Assembly (NCBI GenBank): GCA_022845955.1
Contig: AP025576.1
Location: 1,488,001 to 1,552,000, forward strand
DNA length: 64,000 bases
From: Lachnospiraceae bacterium
GTDB lineage: Bacteria; Bacillota; Clostridia; Lachnospirales; Lachnospiraceae
Direction of reading: 5' to 3'
Each line of letters starts with the position of its first letter. Positions within the stretch are counted from its first letter, which is position 1. Positions 43,449-52,154 of this stretch are shown here, in pieces. A program made the translations under genes and the position numbers. The notes beneath the pieces were generated by a model, which was not told where the DNA came from, made no database searches, and worked only from the letters and a program-made list of their open reading frames with translations.

Positions 43449-44678
43449 ATGAGAGGAAACATTGTAGTTGGACAGTCCGGCGGACCGACAGCCGTAATCA
43501 ACTCTTCCGTTGCAGGCGTATACGCCGCAGCCAAGAAGCTTGGAGTAAAGAAAATCTATGGTATGGTTCATGGTATTCAGGGATTCTTACAGGACAACCT
43601 GATCGACCTTGGAGAGTATCTGGATGACGAAACAGGTATCGAATTACTGAAGAGAACTCCTTCCGCATTTTTAGGCTCCTGCCGTTTTAAAATGCCTAAG
43701 ATTGAAGGACATGAGGAAGTATATGAGAAAGTATTTGAAATCATGGAAAAGCATGACATTGAATGTCTGTTCTATGCAGGCGGAAATGATTCCATGGATA
43801 CGGTGAAGATGCTGTCCGATTATGCAGCAGCTCATAACAAACCCCAGCGCTTCATGGGCGTTCCCAAGACGATTGACAATGACCTGCCGGTAACCGATCA
43901 CTGCCCCGGATATGGTTCCGCAGCTAAATATATCGCAACCAGCATGAAAGAAATCATCCGCGACAACGAATCCTTTGGTGTGGAGAAGCCCACCATCTGT
44001 ATCGTGGAGATCATGGGCCGCCATGCAGGATGGCTGACCGCAGCAGCAGCTCTGAGCCGCGGGGATGACTGTACCGGACCGGATGCAATCTACCTTCCTG
44101 AAGTTACCTTTGATATGGACAAGTTCATGGAAAAGGTAAAACATCTGGCAGCAACCAAATCCTCCGTTGTGATCGCTGTTTCCGAAGGAATTGCTCTGGC
44201 TGACGGACGTTTCGTATGTGAACTGGGCAATGCTTCCGATTTCGTGGATGCATTCGGACATAAGCAGCTTTCCGGCTGTGCCGCTACTCTGGCTAACAAA
44301 GTGGCTGCGGAGACAGGACTGAAGACCCGTGCGGTGGAATTCTCCACCCTGCAGCGTGCTGCTACCCATCTTGCTTCCCTCACAGATATCAACGAAGCCT
44401 TCCAGGTGGGACATGATGCGGTTGTTGCTGCAGAAGAAGGAAAGACCGGCATGATGATCACTCTGGACAGAAACGGAGATGATCCTTACCAGTGCGGTAC
44501 CAGCGCTTACGATATCCATGCAATTGCCAATGTGGAAAGACCTGTTCCGGCAGAATGGATTACCGAAGACGGCTGTGATGTGAACGAAGGCTACGAGAAG
44601 TATGCAAGACCTCTTATCATGGGTGAACTGCAGCCGCTGTATATCAACGGTGTTCCCCGTCATCTTGTTAGAAAATAA
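43449..44678 (+). CDS. pfp: pyrophosphate-dependent 6-phosphofructokinase
   Basis: The 409-residue enzyme shows the phosphofructokinase family signatures. The two residues that separate PPi- from ATP-dependent enzymes are both of the PPi type: Asp114 in AGGNDSMD and Lys140 in VPKTIDNDLP. The substrate-binding MGRHAGW motif is intact. It interconverts fructose-6-phosphate and fructose-1,6-bisphosphate using pyrophosphate, a reversible glycolytic step common in Clostridia. Codon use is visibly more biased (many GGT, CGT, GAA, CTG) than in neighbours, which fits high expression, and it has its own promoter and terminator. AAAGGAG precedes the ATG. Confidence 0.92.
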   Translation: MRGNIVVGQSGGPTAVINSSVAGVYAAAKKLGVKKIYGMVHGIQGFLQDNLIDLGEYLDDETGIELLKRTPSAFLGSCRFKMPKIEGHEEVYEKVFEIMEKHDIECLFYAGGNDSMDTVKMLSDYAAAHNKPQRFMGVPKTIDNDLPVTDHCPGYGSAAKYIATSMKEIIRDNESFGVEKPTICIVEIMGRHAGWLTAAAALSRGDDCTGPDAIYLPEVTFDMDKFMEKVKHLAATKSSVVIAVSEGIALADGRFVCELGNASDFVDAFGHKQLSGCAATLANKVAAETGLKTRAVEFSTLQRAATHLASLTDINEAFQVGHDAVVAAEEGKTGMMITLDRNGDDPYQCGTSAYDIHAIANVERPVPAEWITEDGCDVNEGYEKYARPLIMGELQPLYINGVPRHLVRK

Positions 44679-44696
44679 TAAGTATAGAAGCTTTAT

Positions 44697-44741
44697 GGAA
44701 GAAGCAGTATCGGTTAACCGGTGCTGCTTCTTCCGTTTTTA
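44697..44741 (+). terminator. terminator of the phosphofructokinase gene
   Basis: GGAAGAAGCA and TGCTTCTTCC, extended by CGGT/ACCG inside, form a long stem (44697-44734) followed by GTTTTTAT. Confidence 0.9.
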
Positions 44742-44865
44742 TACAAATTATATAGATGACAGTACTTTTTTAGTCGGATTTATAGTATTTTTAGAACATG
44801 GACACAATTTAGACACATTTGGGGTATACAGTTATATATATCGAGTAAGACACCGGCTGTGCTGA

Positions 44866-44958
44866 CCTGAATATAAGCCAGAATAGCAGGCGCTTTACCA
44901 AGAGGGCGGGCATTTGACGGATGTGGCAAAAGCCGCAGCCCCGAGAAAATTCAGGAGG
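44866..44958 (+). promoter_or_regulatory. candidate structured 5' leader covering the ribosome binding site of the HEAT-repeat gene
   Basis: CCTGAAT (44866-44872) pairs with ATTCAGG (44949-44955), and the latter overlaps the AGGAGG ribosome binding site (44953-44958). Inside, GGGC (44904-44907) pairs with GCCC (44938-44941), enclosing TGTGGC-AAAA-GCCGCA (44922-44937), and a small GCC/GGC hairpin lies near the 5' side. The fold is a closed multi-stem structure that could hide the ribosome binding site. I cannot match it to a named riboswitch class. Confidence 0.45.
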
Positions 44959-44966
44959 CGGTCAAG

Positions 44967-45305
44967 ATGAGTGATCAGAAAGAATTAGCAAAAATCCAAA
45001 AATTTGTAGAAAAGAAAAAAACAGCTCCCATTATTAAAATGATGGGTAAAGCGGACAGCGATGTACTTGTAGCTGCATTGGAAGCATTGGGATCGATAGG
45101 AGATGAGGACTCTTTTAATCAGATTACTCACTATCTCGAGCATGAAGATGCACGGGTAAGGGTTGCAGCCTGCAAGGCAGCGTTGGTTATTGATACGGAA
45201 TATATGAAGACCAGGGTCAGACATCAGCTGATGGTAGAGGCGGATCCGGAAGCCAAGAAGCAGATACAGGATGCGCTGAACAGTGCAAAAGAAACCAGAG
45301 TCTGA
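44967..45305 (+). CDS. small HEAT-repeat protein
   Basis: A 112-residue all-helical protein with two or three HEAT-like units (VLVAALEALGSIGDEDSFNQ and ARVRVAACKAALVIDTEY). Such short solenoids act as protein-binding scaffolds. It is preceded by AGGAGG in a possibly folded leader and followed by its own terminator, so it is monocistronic. Partner and function are unknown. Confidence 0.82.
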   Translation: MSDQKELAKIQKFVEKKKTAPIIKMMGKADSDVLVAALEALGSIGDEDSFNQITHYLEHEDARVRVAACKAALVIDTEYMKTRVRHQLMVEADPEAKKQIQDALNSAKETRV

Positions 45306-45331
45306 AACGGATGTGTACATAACGAATGAGG

Positions 45332-45382
45332 TGGCTGTAGGAAAGGCGGCGTAATACGTTGCTTTACCTACAGCCATTTTTT
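45332..45382 (+). terminator. terminator of the HEAT-repeat gene
   Basis: TGGCTGTAGG (45332-45341) pairs with CCTACAGCCA (45367-45376), followed by TTTTTT; the loop is long (about 25 nt). Confidence 0.8.
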
Positions 45383-45392
45383 GTACGGAAGG

Positions 45393-45447
45393 AATCGCCC
45401 GGATACCGTACAAGGCCCTTTGTGCCGTGAACGGTATCCGGGCGATT
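45393..45447. repeat. 17-bp perfect inverted repeat upstream of the LacI gene
   Basis: AATCGCCCGGATACCGT (45393-45409) and ACGGTATCCGGGCGATT (45431-45447) flank a 21-nt loop, with no T run on either side. It ends 7 bp before the -35 box of the LacI gene. Confidence 0.8.
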
Positions 45448-45454
45448 TCCGGGC

Positions 45455-45508
45455 TTGACAAGAGGAAACGGATGGAGTATGATTTGAACAACAGGGAAAA
45501 CGTTTTCC
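45455..45508 (+). promoter_or_regulatory. promoter and palindromic operator of the LacI/glycogen operon
   Basis: TTGACA (45455-45460), 17 bp, TATGAT (45478-45483). The perfect 14-bp palindrome GGAAAACGTTTTCC (45495-45508) follows just past the transcription start. The central CG and symmetric arms are typical of LacI-family operators, so autoregulation is likely. Confidence 0.8.
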
Positions 45509-45549
45509 GAAAACCGTAAGAGGAAAACGCAGGAAAAAGGAGGGATGAA

Positions 45550-46539
45550 ATGGCTTCCATCAGGGATGTGGCACAGAAGGCGGGAGTGGCAATTTCCACC
45601 GTTTCCAAAGTATTAAACCAATATCCCAATGTAAGTGAAGAAACGAAAGCCAGGGTTAATGAAGCGATCAGGGAGCTTCATTTTACACCGAACACCATAG
45701 CTTCCGCGTTGTCATCCAAGCAGGCGGGCAGAGTGGCCCTGCTGCTGAATCTGAATACCCAGACCCAGGCGATTGACGAAATTGATATGCAGTATCTTTC
45801 CGGAGCGATTAATAAAGCACAGGAAAGGAAGCTGGATGTCATCACCGTGTTTTTTTCCATGATAAGAGACAGGGACGTTATGGGAATCGTCAATTATCTT
45901 AAGGCACAGAGCATCGAAGGGATTATTATTTACGGAATGAGCCGTGAAGATAAGGTACTGCACAAGCTGGTAGAAGAGCAGCATTTCCGGATCGTGGTAG
46001 TGGATGCCCCGTTTGTCAACCCCTATACTTCTTCGGTGCAGATTGACCATGAAAAGGCCCAATACGATGTGGCGAAGAAAACAGTCCTGGAAAACAAAGG
46101 GAAACGGATTCTTTATATTGCAGGCAAGAAAAACGGCTTTGTTACCGGGGCCAGGCTGAACGGCATGAAACGCCTCGCGGAGGAAGAAAACCTGTCCTTA
46201 TTTGTCAGGCAGGGGGAATTCAGTGAAAAGAAAGCCAGACAGCTGACCTTCCAGTATGCCCGCAGCAGGGATATCGTGGTATGCGCCTCGGATCTAATGG
46301 CTATCGGTGCCATGAGGGCCTTGCAGGAGATGGATATTTTCCGGCCGGTCTGCGGCTTCGACGGCATCACTTTAATGGGGTATGCAGGAAAACAGATGAA
46401 TACGGTGAGACAGGATTTTTACAGGGTATCCGCCGAAGCCATGGAAGAGATGTCCCGGCTTCTGGAAGGCGGGGAAGGACGGGAAGTCCTTCTTGATTAT
46501 TCCATCATAAGAATGCAATATCTGGATATTATATGTTAA
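45550..46539 (+). CDS. LacI-family transcriptional regulator of glycogen/maltodextrin genes
   Basis: The 329-residue regulator has the LacI HTH at residues 1-25 (ASIRDVAQKAGVAISTVSKV), the hinge helix (ALSSKQAGRVALLLN) and a periplasmic-binding-like effector domain. GGAGGG precedes the ATG. Glycogen phosphorylase starts 32 bp downstream, with 4-alpha-glucanotransferase after it, so this is likely a MalR-like repressor responding to a maltodextrin or sugar phosphate. A perfect palindrome overlaps its own promoter region. Confidence 0.9.
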   Translation: MASIRDVAQKAGVAISTVSKVLNQYPNVSEETKARVNEAIRELHFTPNTIASALSSKQAGRVALLLNLNTQTQAIDEIDMQYLSGAINKAQERKLDVITVFFSMIRDRDVMGIVNYLKAQSIEGIIIYGMSREDKVLHKLVEEQHFRIVVVDAPFVNPYTSSVQIDHEKAQYDVAKKTVLENKGKRILYIAGKKNGFVTGARLNGMKRLAEEENLSLFVRQGEFSEKKARQLTFQYARSRDIVVCASDLMAIGAMRALQEMDIFRPVCGFDGITLMGYAGKQMNTVRQDFYRVSAEAMEEMSRLLEGGEGREVLLDYSIIRMQYLDIIC

Positions 46540-46571
46540 AATAGTAAATGCAGAGACCAGGAGGAAGAACA

Positions 46572-48881
46572 ATGGCATTAATGGATACAATTCAGAGAGA
46601 AATACTGGAGGAACGGCTGGAGCAGGAAATGGAAGCTCTGGCACAGGAAATGTACGGGAAAAAAATTGCGGAGATATCGGATCAGGAGCTGTATTACGTG
46701 ATCCTGAACCTGACAAAGGGGCTGATGCATGCCACAATCCCTACGGACGGAAAGAAAAAGGTTTATTATATTTCCGCAGAATTCCTTATCGGCAAGCTGC
46801 TTTCCAATAACCTGATTAACCTGGGGGTTTATGACAAGGTGGAAAGCATCCTGAAGGAAAAAGGAAGGGAGCTGTCCCGGATAGAAGAAGCGGAACCGGA
46901 GCCTTCCCTTGGCAACGGCGGGCTTGGCAGGCTTGCGGCCTGCTTCCTGGATTCCATCGCTACCCTGGGGCTGCCGGGGGAAGGGATTGGCCTGAATTAT
47001 CATTTCGGCCTGTTCCGTCAGGTTTTCAAGGATAAGCTGCAGACGGCGGAAAAGGACGCGTGGCTGGAAAAGCAGTCCTGGCTGAATAAAACCGACACCA
47101 GCTTTGACGTATATTTTGGAAAGAAAAAAGTGACCTCCCGGCTTTATGACATAGATGTCATAGGGTATGACAGCGGCGTTAACAAGCTGCGTCTGTTCGA
47201 TTTGGAATCTGTGGATGAGGATTTGGTAAAAGACGGAATCACCTTTGATAAAGAGGACGTGGAAAAGAACCTCACACTGTTCCTGTATCCGGACGATTCG
47301 GATGAGGCCGGCAATCTGCTCCGTATTTACCAGCAGTATTTCATGGTGAGCAACGCGGCGCAGCTGATATTAAAAGAGATGAGGGAGAAGCATTATGATC
47401 TGCGCAAGCTGCATGAGCATGCGGTGATCCAGATCAATGATACCCACCCTTCCATGATTATTCCGGAATTAATCCGTATCCTGGTGGAGGATAAGGCGTT
47501 TACCATAGATGAAGCCATTGAAGTGGTGAGCAAAACCTGCGCTTATACCAACCATACGATCCTGGCGGAGGCTCTGGAAAAATGGCCCTATGCCTACCTG
47601 CAGAAAGTAGTGCCTCAGCTCATCCCCATCATTGACGAGCTGGATAAGCGGATAAAGGCTAAATTCAAGGATCCCAAGGTACAGATCATCGATAAGGACA
47701 AAAGAGTCCATATGGCGCACATGGATATCCATTACGGCTTTTCCGTAAACGGTGTGGCGGCTATCCATACCCAGATCCTGGAGGAAACGGAGCTTCATCA
47801 TTTTTATGAGATTTATCCGGAAAAGTTCAACAACAAGACAAACGGTATCACCTTCCGCAGATGGCTGCTTTCCTGTAATAAAGAACTGACCGCCCTGATC
47901 GGGGAAGGGATCGGAAACGGATTTAAAAAGAACGCGGATGAACTGGAGAAGCTTCTGGAGTATATAAACGACAAGAACTTCCTGGACCGTCTGGAAGCGA
48001 TTAAAGTGGATAATAAAAAGAAGCTGGCGGCTTTTATACAGGAAAAGGAAGGGGTGGAAATCAATCCGGATTCCGTATTTGATATTCAGGCCAAGAGACT
48101 CCATGAATACAAACGCCAGCAGATGAATGCGCTGTATATCATCCATAAATATCTGGAGATCAAGAGGGGCAAGAAACCCTCCGTTCCGGTTACCTATATC
48201 TTTGGAGCCAAGGCGGCGCCCGCATATATCATTGCCCAGGATATCATCCACCTGCTTCTGGTGCTGCAGGATATCGTGAACAACGATCCGGAAGCAGGCA
48301 AATATATGAAGATTGTTATGGTGGAGAATTACAATGTTAGCTATGCGGAAAAGCTGATTCCCGCCTGCGATATTTCCGAGCAGATATCCCTTGCTTCCAA
48401 GGAAGCATCCGGGACCGGCAATATGAAATTCATGCTTAACGGTGCCGTGACACTGGGGACCGCGGACGGCGCCAATGTGGAAATCCATGATCTGGTGGGG
48501 GATGACAATATATATATTTTCGGAAAAGATTCCGAGACCGTCATTGCCCATTATGACAAAGCCGATTACGTGTCCAAAGATTATTACAAAAAAAGCCCGG
48601 TTATCAAGGAAGCGGTGGACTTCATCATAGGGGAACAGGCCATGAAGGCCGGTCATAAGGAGAATCTGGAACGCCTGTACAAAGAGCTTCTGAATAAGGA
48701 CTGGTTTATGACCCTGCTTGATCTGGAGGATTATATCGCCGTCAAGGATAAGATGCTGGAAGATTATAAGGACAGGGAAAAATGGAAAAAGATGATGCTT
48801 GTTAATATTGCCAAAGCCGGCTTCTTCTCTTCTGACAGAACCATCAGGGAATATAACAGGGATATCTGGAAATTAGACTGA
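46572..48881 (+). CDS. glgP: glycogen/maltodextrin phosphorylase
   Basis: A 769-residue GT35 phosphorylase of the shorter clostridial type. PLP-binding Lys619 sits in [14 protein letters not shown], and other family blocks are [17 protein letters not shown], the [12 protein letters not shown] substrate region and [15 protein letters not shown]. It releases glucose-1-phosphate from alpha-1,4-glucans. ATG 46572 has GGAGG about 8 nt upstream. It is co-transcribed with the LacI gene and the glucanotransferase (39-bp gap). Whether glycogen or maltodextrin is preferred cannot be told from the sequence. Confidence 0.95.
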   Translation: MALMDTIQREILEERLEQEMEALAQEMYGKKIAEISDQELYYVILNLTKGLMHATIPTDGKKKVYYISAEFLIGKLLSNNLINLGVYDKVESILKEKGRELSRIEEAEPEPSLGNGGLGRLAACFLDSIATLGLPGEGIGLNYHFGLFRQVFKDKLQTAEKDAWLEKQSWLNKTDTSFDVYFGKKKVTSRLYDIDVIGYDSGVNKLRLFDLESVDEDLVKDGITFDKEDVEKNLTLFLYPDDSDEAGNLLRIYQQYFMVSNAAQLILKEMREKHYDLRKLHEHAVIQINDTHPSMIIPELIRILVEDKAFTIDEAIEVVSKTCAYTNHTILAEALEKWPYAYLQKVVPQLIPIIDELDKRIKAKFKDPKVQIIDKDKRVHMAHMDIHYGFSVNGVAAIHTQILEETELHHFYEIYPEKFNNKTNGITFRRWLLSCNKELTALIGEGIGNGFKKNADELEKLLEYINDKNFLDRLEAIKVDNKKKLAAFIQEKEGVEINPDSVFDIQAKRLHEYKRQQMNALYIIHKYLEIKRGKKPSVPVTYIFGAKAAPAYIIAQDIIHLLLVLQDIVNNDPEAGKYMKIVMVENYNVSYAEKLIPACDISEQISLASKEASGTGNMKFMLNGAVTLGTADGANVEIHDLVGDDNIYIFGKDSETVIAHYDKADYVSKDYYKKSPVIKEAVDFIIGEQAMKAGHKENLERLYKELLNKDWFMTLLDLEDYIAVKDKMLEDYKDREKWKKMMLVNIAKAGFFSSDRTIREYNRDIWKLD

Positions 48882-48920
48882 TTAGGATTCGTGCGCAAAA
48901 GCGGACAGAGGGGCGTACAG

Positions 48921-50405
48921 ATGGGAGCAGAAATGAGAAGAAGTGGTATTTTAATGCCGGTGTCCAGCCTTCCTTCGGAATACGGAATCGGATCCTTTTC
49001 GAAGGAAGCATATGAATTTGTGGATTTTCTGGAAAGCGCGGGGCAGAAGCTGTGGCAGATACTGCCCCTGGGACCGACAGGGTACGGGGATTCCCCGTAC
49101 CAGTCCTTCTCCACCTTCGCAGGGAACCCGTATTTCATTGATTTGGAAAGCCTTGTGGAAGAAGGCTGGATTACCCGTGCAGAATGTGATAAAATGGATT
49201 TTGGAGAGGATGAATGTTATGTCGATTACGAAAAGATGTATCATTCCCGGTTCCGGATCCTGAAAAAGGCTTTTGACAGAAGCGGCATAGAAGAGAAGCC
49301 GGAGTATCAGGAATTTGCAAAAGAAAATGCGTTCTGGCTGGAGGACTATTCTTTATATATGGCTGTGAAGGATTCTCTGGGGGGCGCGAGCTTCCTGACC
49401 TGGGAGGAGGATGTCAAGCTCCGTAAGGAAGAAGCGCTGGCCAAGCTGCGAAAGAAGCTTTCACAGGAGATTGCTTTCTATAAATTCCAGCAGTTCCTGT
49501 TTACGAAGCAATGGCTTGCTTTAAAGAGTTATGCCAATAAAAAGGGAATCCTCATTGTGGGCGACATTCCCATTTATGTGGCCCTGGACGGAGCGGATAC
49601 CTGGGCAAACCCGGAGCTTTTCCAGTTGGACGAAGACTGTACCCCTCTGGCGGTGGCAGGCTGTCCGCCGGATGCGTTTTCCGCAACCGGGCAGCTTTGG
49701 GGGAATCCCCTTTACCGTTGGGAATATCATAAGGAAACGGGCTTTGCCTGGTGGATAAAACGGATTTCCTATTGCTATAAGCTGTATGATATCCTGCGGA
49801 TCGATCATTTCCGCGGTTTTGAATCCTACTATTCCATTCCGTACGGAGATCCCACAGCGGAGTTCGGGCATTGGGAAAAAGGGCCTGATTACGACTTTTT
49901 CCGTACCCTGAAGCAGGAACTGGGGAAGAAAGAAGTAATCGCCGAAGATCTGGGATACCTGACCCCGGCGGTTCTTAGCATGGTAAAAAAGACAGGTTAT
50001 CCGGGGATGAAGGTGCTGCAGTTTGCTTTTGATCCCAGGGAAGAGAGCGATTATCTGCCCCACAACTATACCAGGAACAGCGTGGTGTATACGGGGACCC
50101 ATGATAACCAGACCACAACGGCCTGGGTGGAGGAAATAGGCAGGGCCGATCGGGCCTTTGCCAAGCAGTATCTTAACGTAAAAAGAAACAAGGACGTGCC
50201 GGAAGCCATGGTAAGGGCGGCGCTTTCCAGCGTTTCCGACACTGCTGTTATACCGGTTCAGGACTGGCTGGGCCTTGGGGCCGAGGCCCGTATCAACACC
50301 CCGTCAACATTAGGGGAGAACTGGAAATGGCGCCTGAAAAAAGGACAGTGCAGCCAGGAGCTTGCGGAGCACATCCGCGGGCTGACAAGACTGTACGGCA
50401 GATAG
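48921..50405 (+). CDS. malQ: 4-alpha-glucanotransferase (amylomaltase, GH77)
   Basis: The 494-residue GH77 enzyme has RRSGILMPVSSLPSEYGIGS at the start, the nucleophile region ILRIDHFRGFESYY, acid/base region KKEVIAEDLGYLTP and the third Asp in VYTGTHDNQTTTAW. It rearranges maltodextrins so that the phosphorylase can continue. ATG 48921 is chosen for GAGGGG 8 nt upstream; ATG 48933 is nearly as good. It completes the glycogen-breakdown operon and is followed by a strong terminator. Confidence 0.94.
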   Translation: MGAEMRRSGILMPVSSLPSEYGIGSFSKEAYEFVDFLESAGQKLWQILPLGPTGYGDSPYQSFSTFAGNPYFIDLESLVEEGWITRAECDKMDFGEDECYVDYEKMYHSRFRILKKAFDRSGIEEKPEYQEFAKENAFWLEDYSLYMAVKDSLGGASFLTWEEDVKLRKEEALAKLRKKLSQEIAFYKFQQFLFTKQWLALKSYANKKGILIVGDIPIYVALDGADTWANPELFQLDEDCTPLAVAGCPPDAFSATGQLWGNPLYRWEYHKETGFAWWIKRISYCYKLYDILRIDHFRGFESYYSIPYGDPTAEFGHWEKGPDYDFFRTLKQELGKKEVIAEDLGYLTPAVLSMVKKTGYPGMKVLQFAFDPREESDYLPHNYTRNSVVYTGTHDNQTTTAWVEEIGRADRAFAKQYLNVKRNKDVPEAMVRAALSSVSDTAVIPVQDWLGLGAEARINTPSTLGENWKWRLKKGQCSQELAEHIRGLTRLYGR

Positions 50406-50426
50406 CAAAGATAAGTAACACAGAAC

Positions 50427-50452
50427 AAAAAACCGCCGCAGGGCGGTTTTTT
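50427..50452 (+). terminator. terminator of the glycogen operon
   Basis: AAAAAACCGCC and GGCGGTTTTTT form a perfect stem with loop GCAG. Confidence 0.92.
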
Positions 50453-50554
50453 GTGCTTAAAAGAGGAGGGAAGGCAATAAAGGGCATAACCGTTCAGACA
50501 GGTCTGAACAGTTGACAAGGGACAGCAGAAGTCAAATTACCAGGAGGTATGGGG

Positions 50555-51946
50555 ATGGAAAACAAGAATAAGACGTATTTGGAAAAACCTGTGGATTTTA
50601 GCAGGGAAAAAGCCGGGGAAGGCTATCCGCTTCTTCTTTATATGGAAAGCGACGGGAAAAAGCAGCATTGGGATCAGGAAAAATACCCCTGTTTTTTCTG
50701 GCAGGTATCGGTGGACAAGGATACGGAACATATGGACATCGCGGAGCAGATGCGTTCCCTGGTGGAGGAATTCCCGATTGATGTGAGCCGGATTTACGGG
50801 ATGGGAGCCGGGAGGGCGGCCGATATGCTGTGGGAAATGATGGGAGCCTATCCGGATTTATTTGCTGCCGCAGCGGTGTCAGGCGGGGCAGGGCAGACCT
50901 GGAAGGTAAGAAGGGCATCCTATGTGCCGGTCTGGATATTCGGCCGTGAGGACGACAGCTATTGTCCGGCGGGCGGACAGATCTGGTCCTCCCAGGGAAA
51001 GCTGCTCCATGGCTGTCTCACGCTGGCAAGAAGCCTGCGGGCGGCAGGAAATGAACGGGTGCTTTATTCCTGCAGGCCGGAAATGACCGGGGAAGAGCTT
51101 CTGGAGGACAAGGAGGTTCTTCCGTGGATGTTTGTCCGCAGCAAGAGGGAGGGCTACCGCATCGAAATGCTCCGCCCCGGTGTATGGAAGCTGCAGGATT
51201 ACACGGGAAGCTCTTTCTATGTGGTGGAAGGAAATACGGCGGCACTGGTCATCGATACCGGTATGGGGCCGGAGCCGGTAACCCCCTGGATCAGGAAAAT
51301 AACTCCTTTGCCGCTGGAACTGGCGCTTACCCATTGCCATGGGGACCATATGTACCATGCGGACGAATTCCCGACAGTATATCTGTCTGCCAAAGAGAAG
51401 GAGCCGCTGGAAAAGATGAAACATACCATGCTGGAGGGAAGGGCTATCGCCTATGACTCCCTGCAGGATATTCCCGACGGAACCGTGATCGATCTGGGCG
51501 GGCTGGGGATTGAGGTGATGGAACTGCCGGGACATACGCCGGGCAGCGTACTCTTTATCGATCATACCCATAAGGTGATTTTTACAGGAGATGCTATCGG
51601 ATCCGGGCAGATGGTCCTGCTGCAGCTGGATCCTGTGATATCCCTGCAGGAATATAAGAAAAATCTGGAGCGTCTGTACGGACGTCTGGAAGAGATGGAC
51701 GATTATGTGCTGCTGGGAGGGCATATGGAGCAGGAGGGCGGTTATCCCTTCGGCACCCCCTATAACCCTTCCCCCTATAATCCGCTTGGCAGGGAAGTGG
51801 TGCAGGATATGATGGAGCTGTGCGATATATTCGGAACGGATAAAGTGAAAAAACAACGGATGCCGCCGGATCGGCTGTGCGCAGAAACCGCATTCCTGGG
51901 ATATTATGGAAAAGCCGGATTGTGTGCGAGAGACAGCCAGTTCTGA
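50555..51946 (+). CDS. fusion of an inactivated esterase-like domain with an MBL-fold hydrolase
   Basis: The 463-residue protein has an N-terminal ~180-residue alpha/beta-hydrolase region in which the nucleophile elbow, normally G-x-S-x-G, reads GMGAGRA (Ser replaced by Gly), although the surrounding IDVSRIY, YPDLFAAAAVSGG and VPVWIFGREDD blocks are well kept. The C-terminal ~240 residues are a metallo-beta-lactamase domain with THCHGDHMYH, GHTPGSV, FTGDAIG and LLGGHM. Only the MBL half should be catalytic; the other may bind ligand or partner. AGGAGGT lies 8 nt before ATG 50555 but touches ATG 50549, which decides the start. Substrate unknown. Confidence 0.82.
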   Translation: MENKNKTYLEKPVDFSREKAGEGYPLLLYMESDGKKQHWDQEKYPCFFWQVSVDKDTEHMDIAEQMRSLVEEFPIDVSRIYGMGAGRAADMLWEMMGAYPDLFAAAAVSGGAGQTWKVRRASYVPVWIFGREDDSYCPAGGQIWSSQGKLLHGCLTLARSLRAAGNERVLYSCRPEMTGEELLEDKEVLPWMFVRSKREGYRIEMLRPGVWKLQDYTGSSFYVVEGNTAALVIDTGMGPEPVTPWIRKITPLPLELALTHCHGDHMYHADEFPTVYLSAKEKEPLEKMKHTMLEGRAIAYDSLQDIPDGTVIDLGGLGIEVMELPGHTPGSVLFIDHTHKVIFTGDAIGSGQMVLLQLDPVISLQEYKKNLERLYGRLEEMDDYVLLGGHMEQEGGYPFGTPYNPSPYNPLGREVVQDMMELCDIFGTDKVKKQRMPPDRLCAETAFLGYYGKAGLCARDSQF

Positions 51947-51979
51947 TTTTACTATAAAAAGGACACCAAATACCGCCGG

Positions 51980-52013
51980 GAAAGCCTTCGGAATTGTTTC
52001 TGAAGGCTTTCTT
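51980..52013 (+). terminator. terminator-like hairpin after the MBL fusion gene
   Basis: GAAAGCCTTC (51980-51989) pairs with GAAGGCTTTC (52002-52011), followed by TT only. Confidence 0.6.
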
Positions 52014-52047
52014 AAGAAAATCATTAGGATTTTAACCGTTGGTTTCG

Positions 52048-52076
52048 TTGATTTTTTATAGCATATCATATATAAT
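52048..52076 (+). promoter_or_regulatory. promoter of the XpaC-TelA operon
   Basis: TTGATT (52048-52053), 17 bp and TATAAT (52071-52076), about 80 bp before the XpaC-like gene. Confidence 0.65.
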
Positions 52077-52154
52077 TTATCCAGACGTTTATCTTGGATG
52101 AGACGGGGAGATGGAACGGACCGGGCTGTAACGGACAGAGACTGGGAGAATAAT

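Noticed and set aside
44820..44966. Cobalamin riboswitch in the HEAT-repeat leader
   Set aside because: AAGAGGG and GCAGCCCC fragments resemble parts of the consensus, but the conserved core and length are missing.
47469..48656. 395-codon minus-strand frame opposite glycogen phosphorylase
   Set aside because: No ribosome binding site or motifs; antisense to a well-conserved enzyme.
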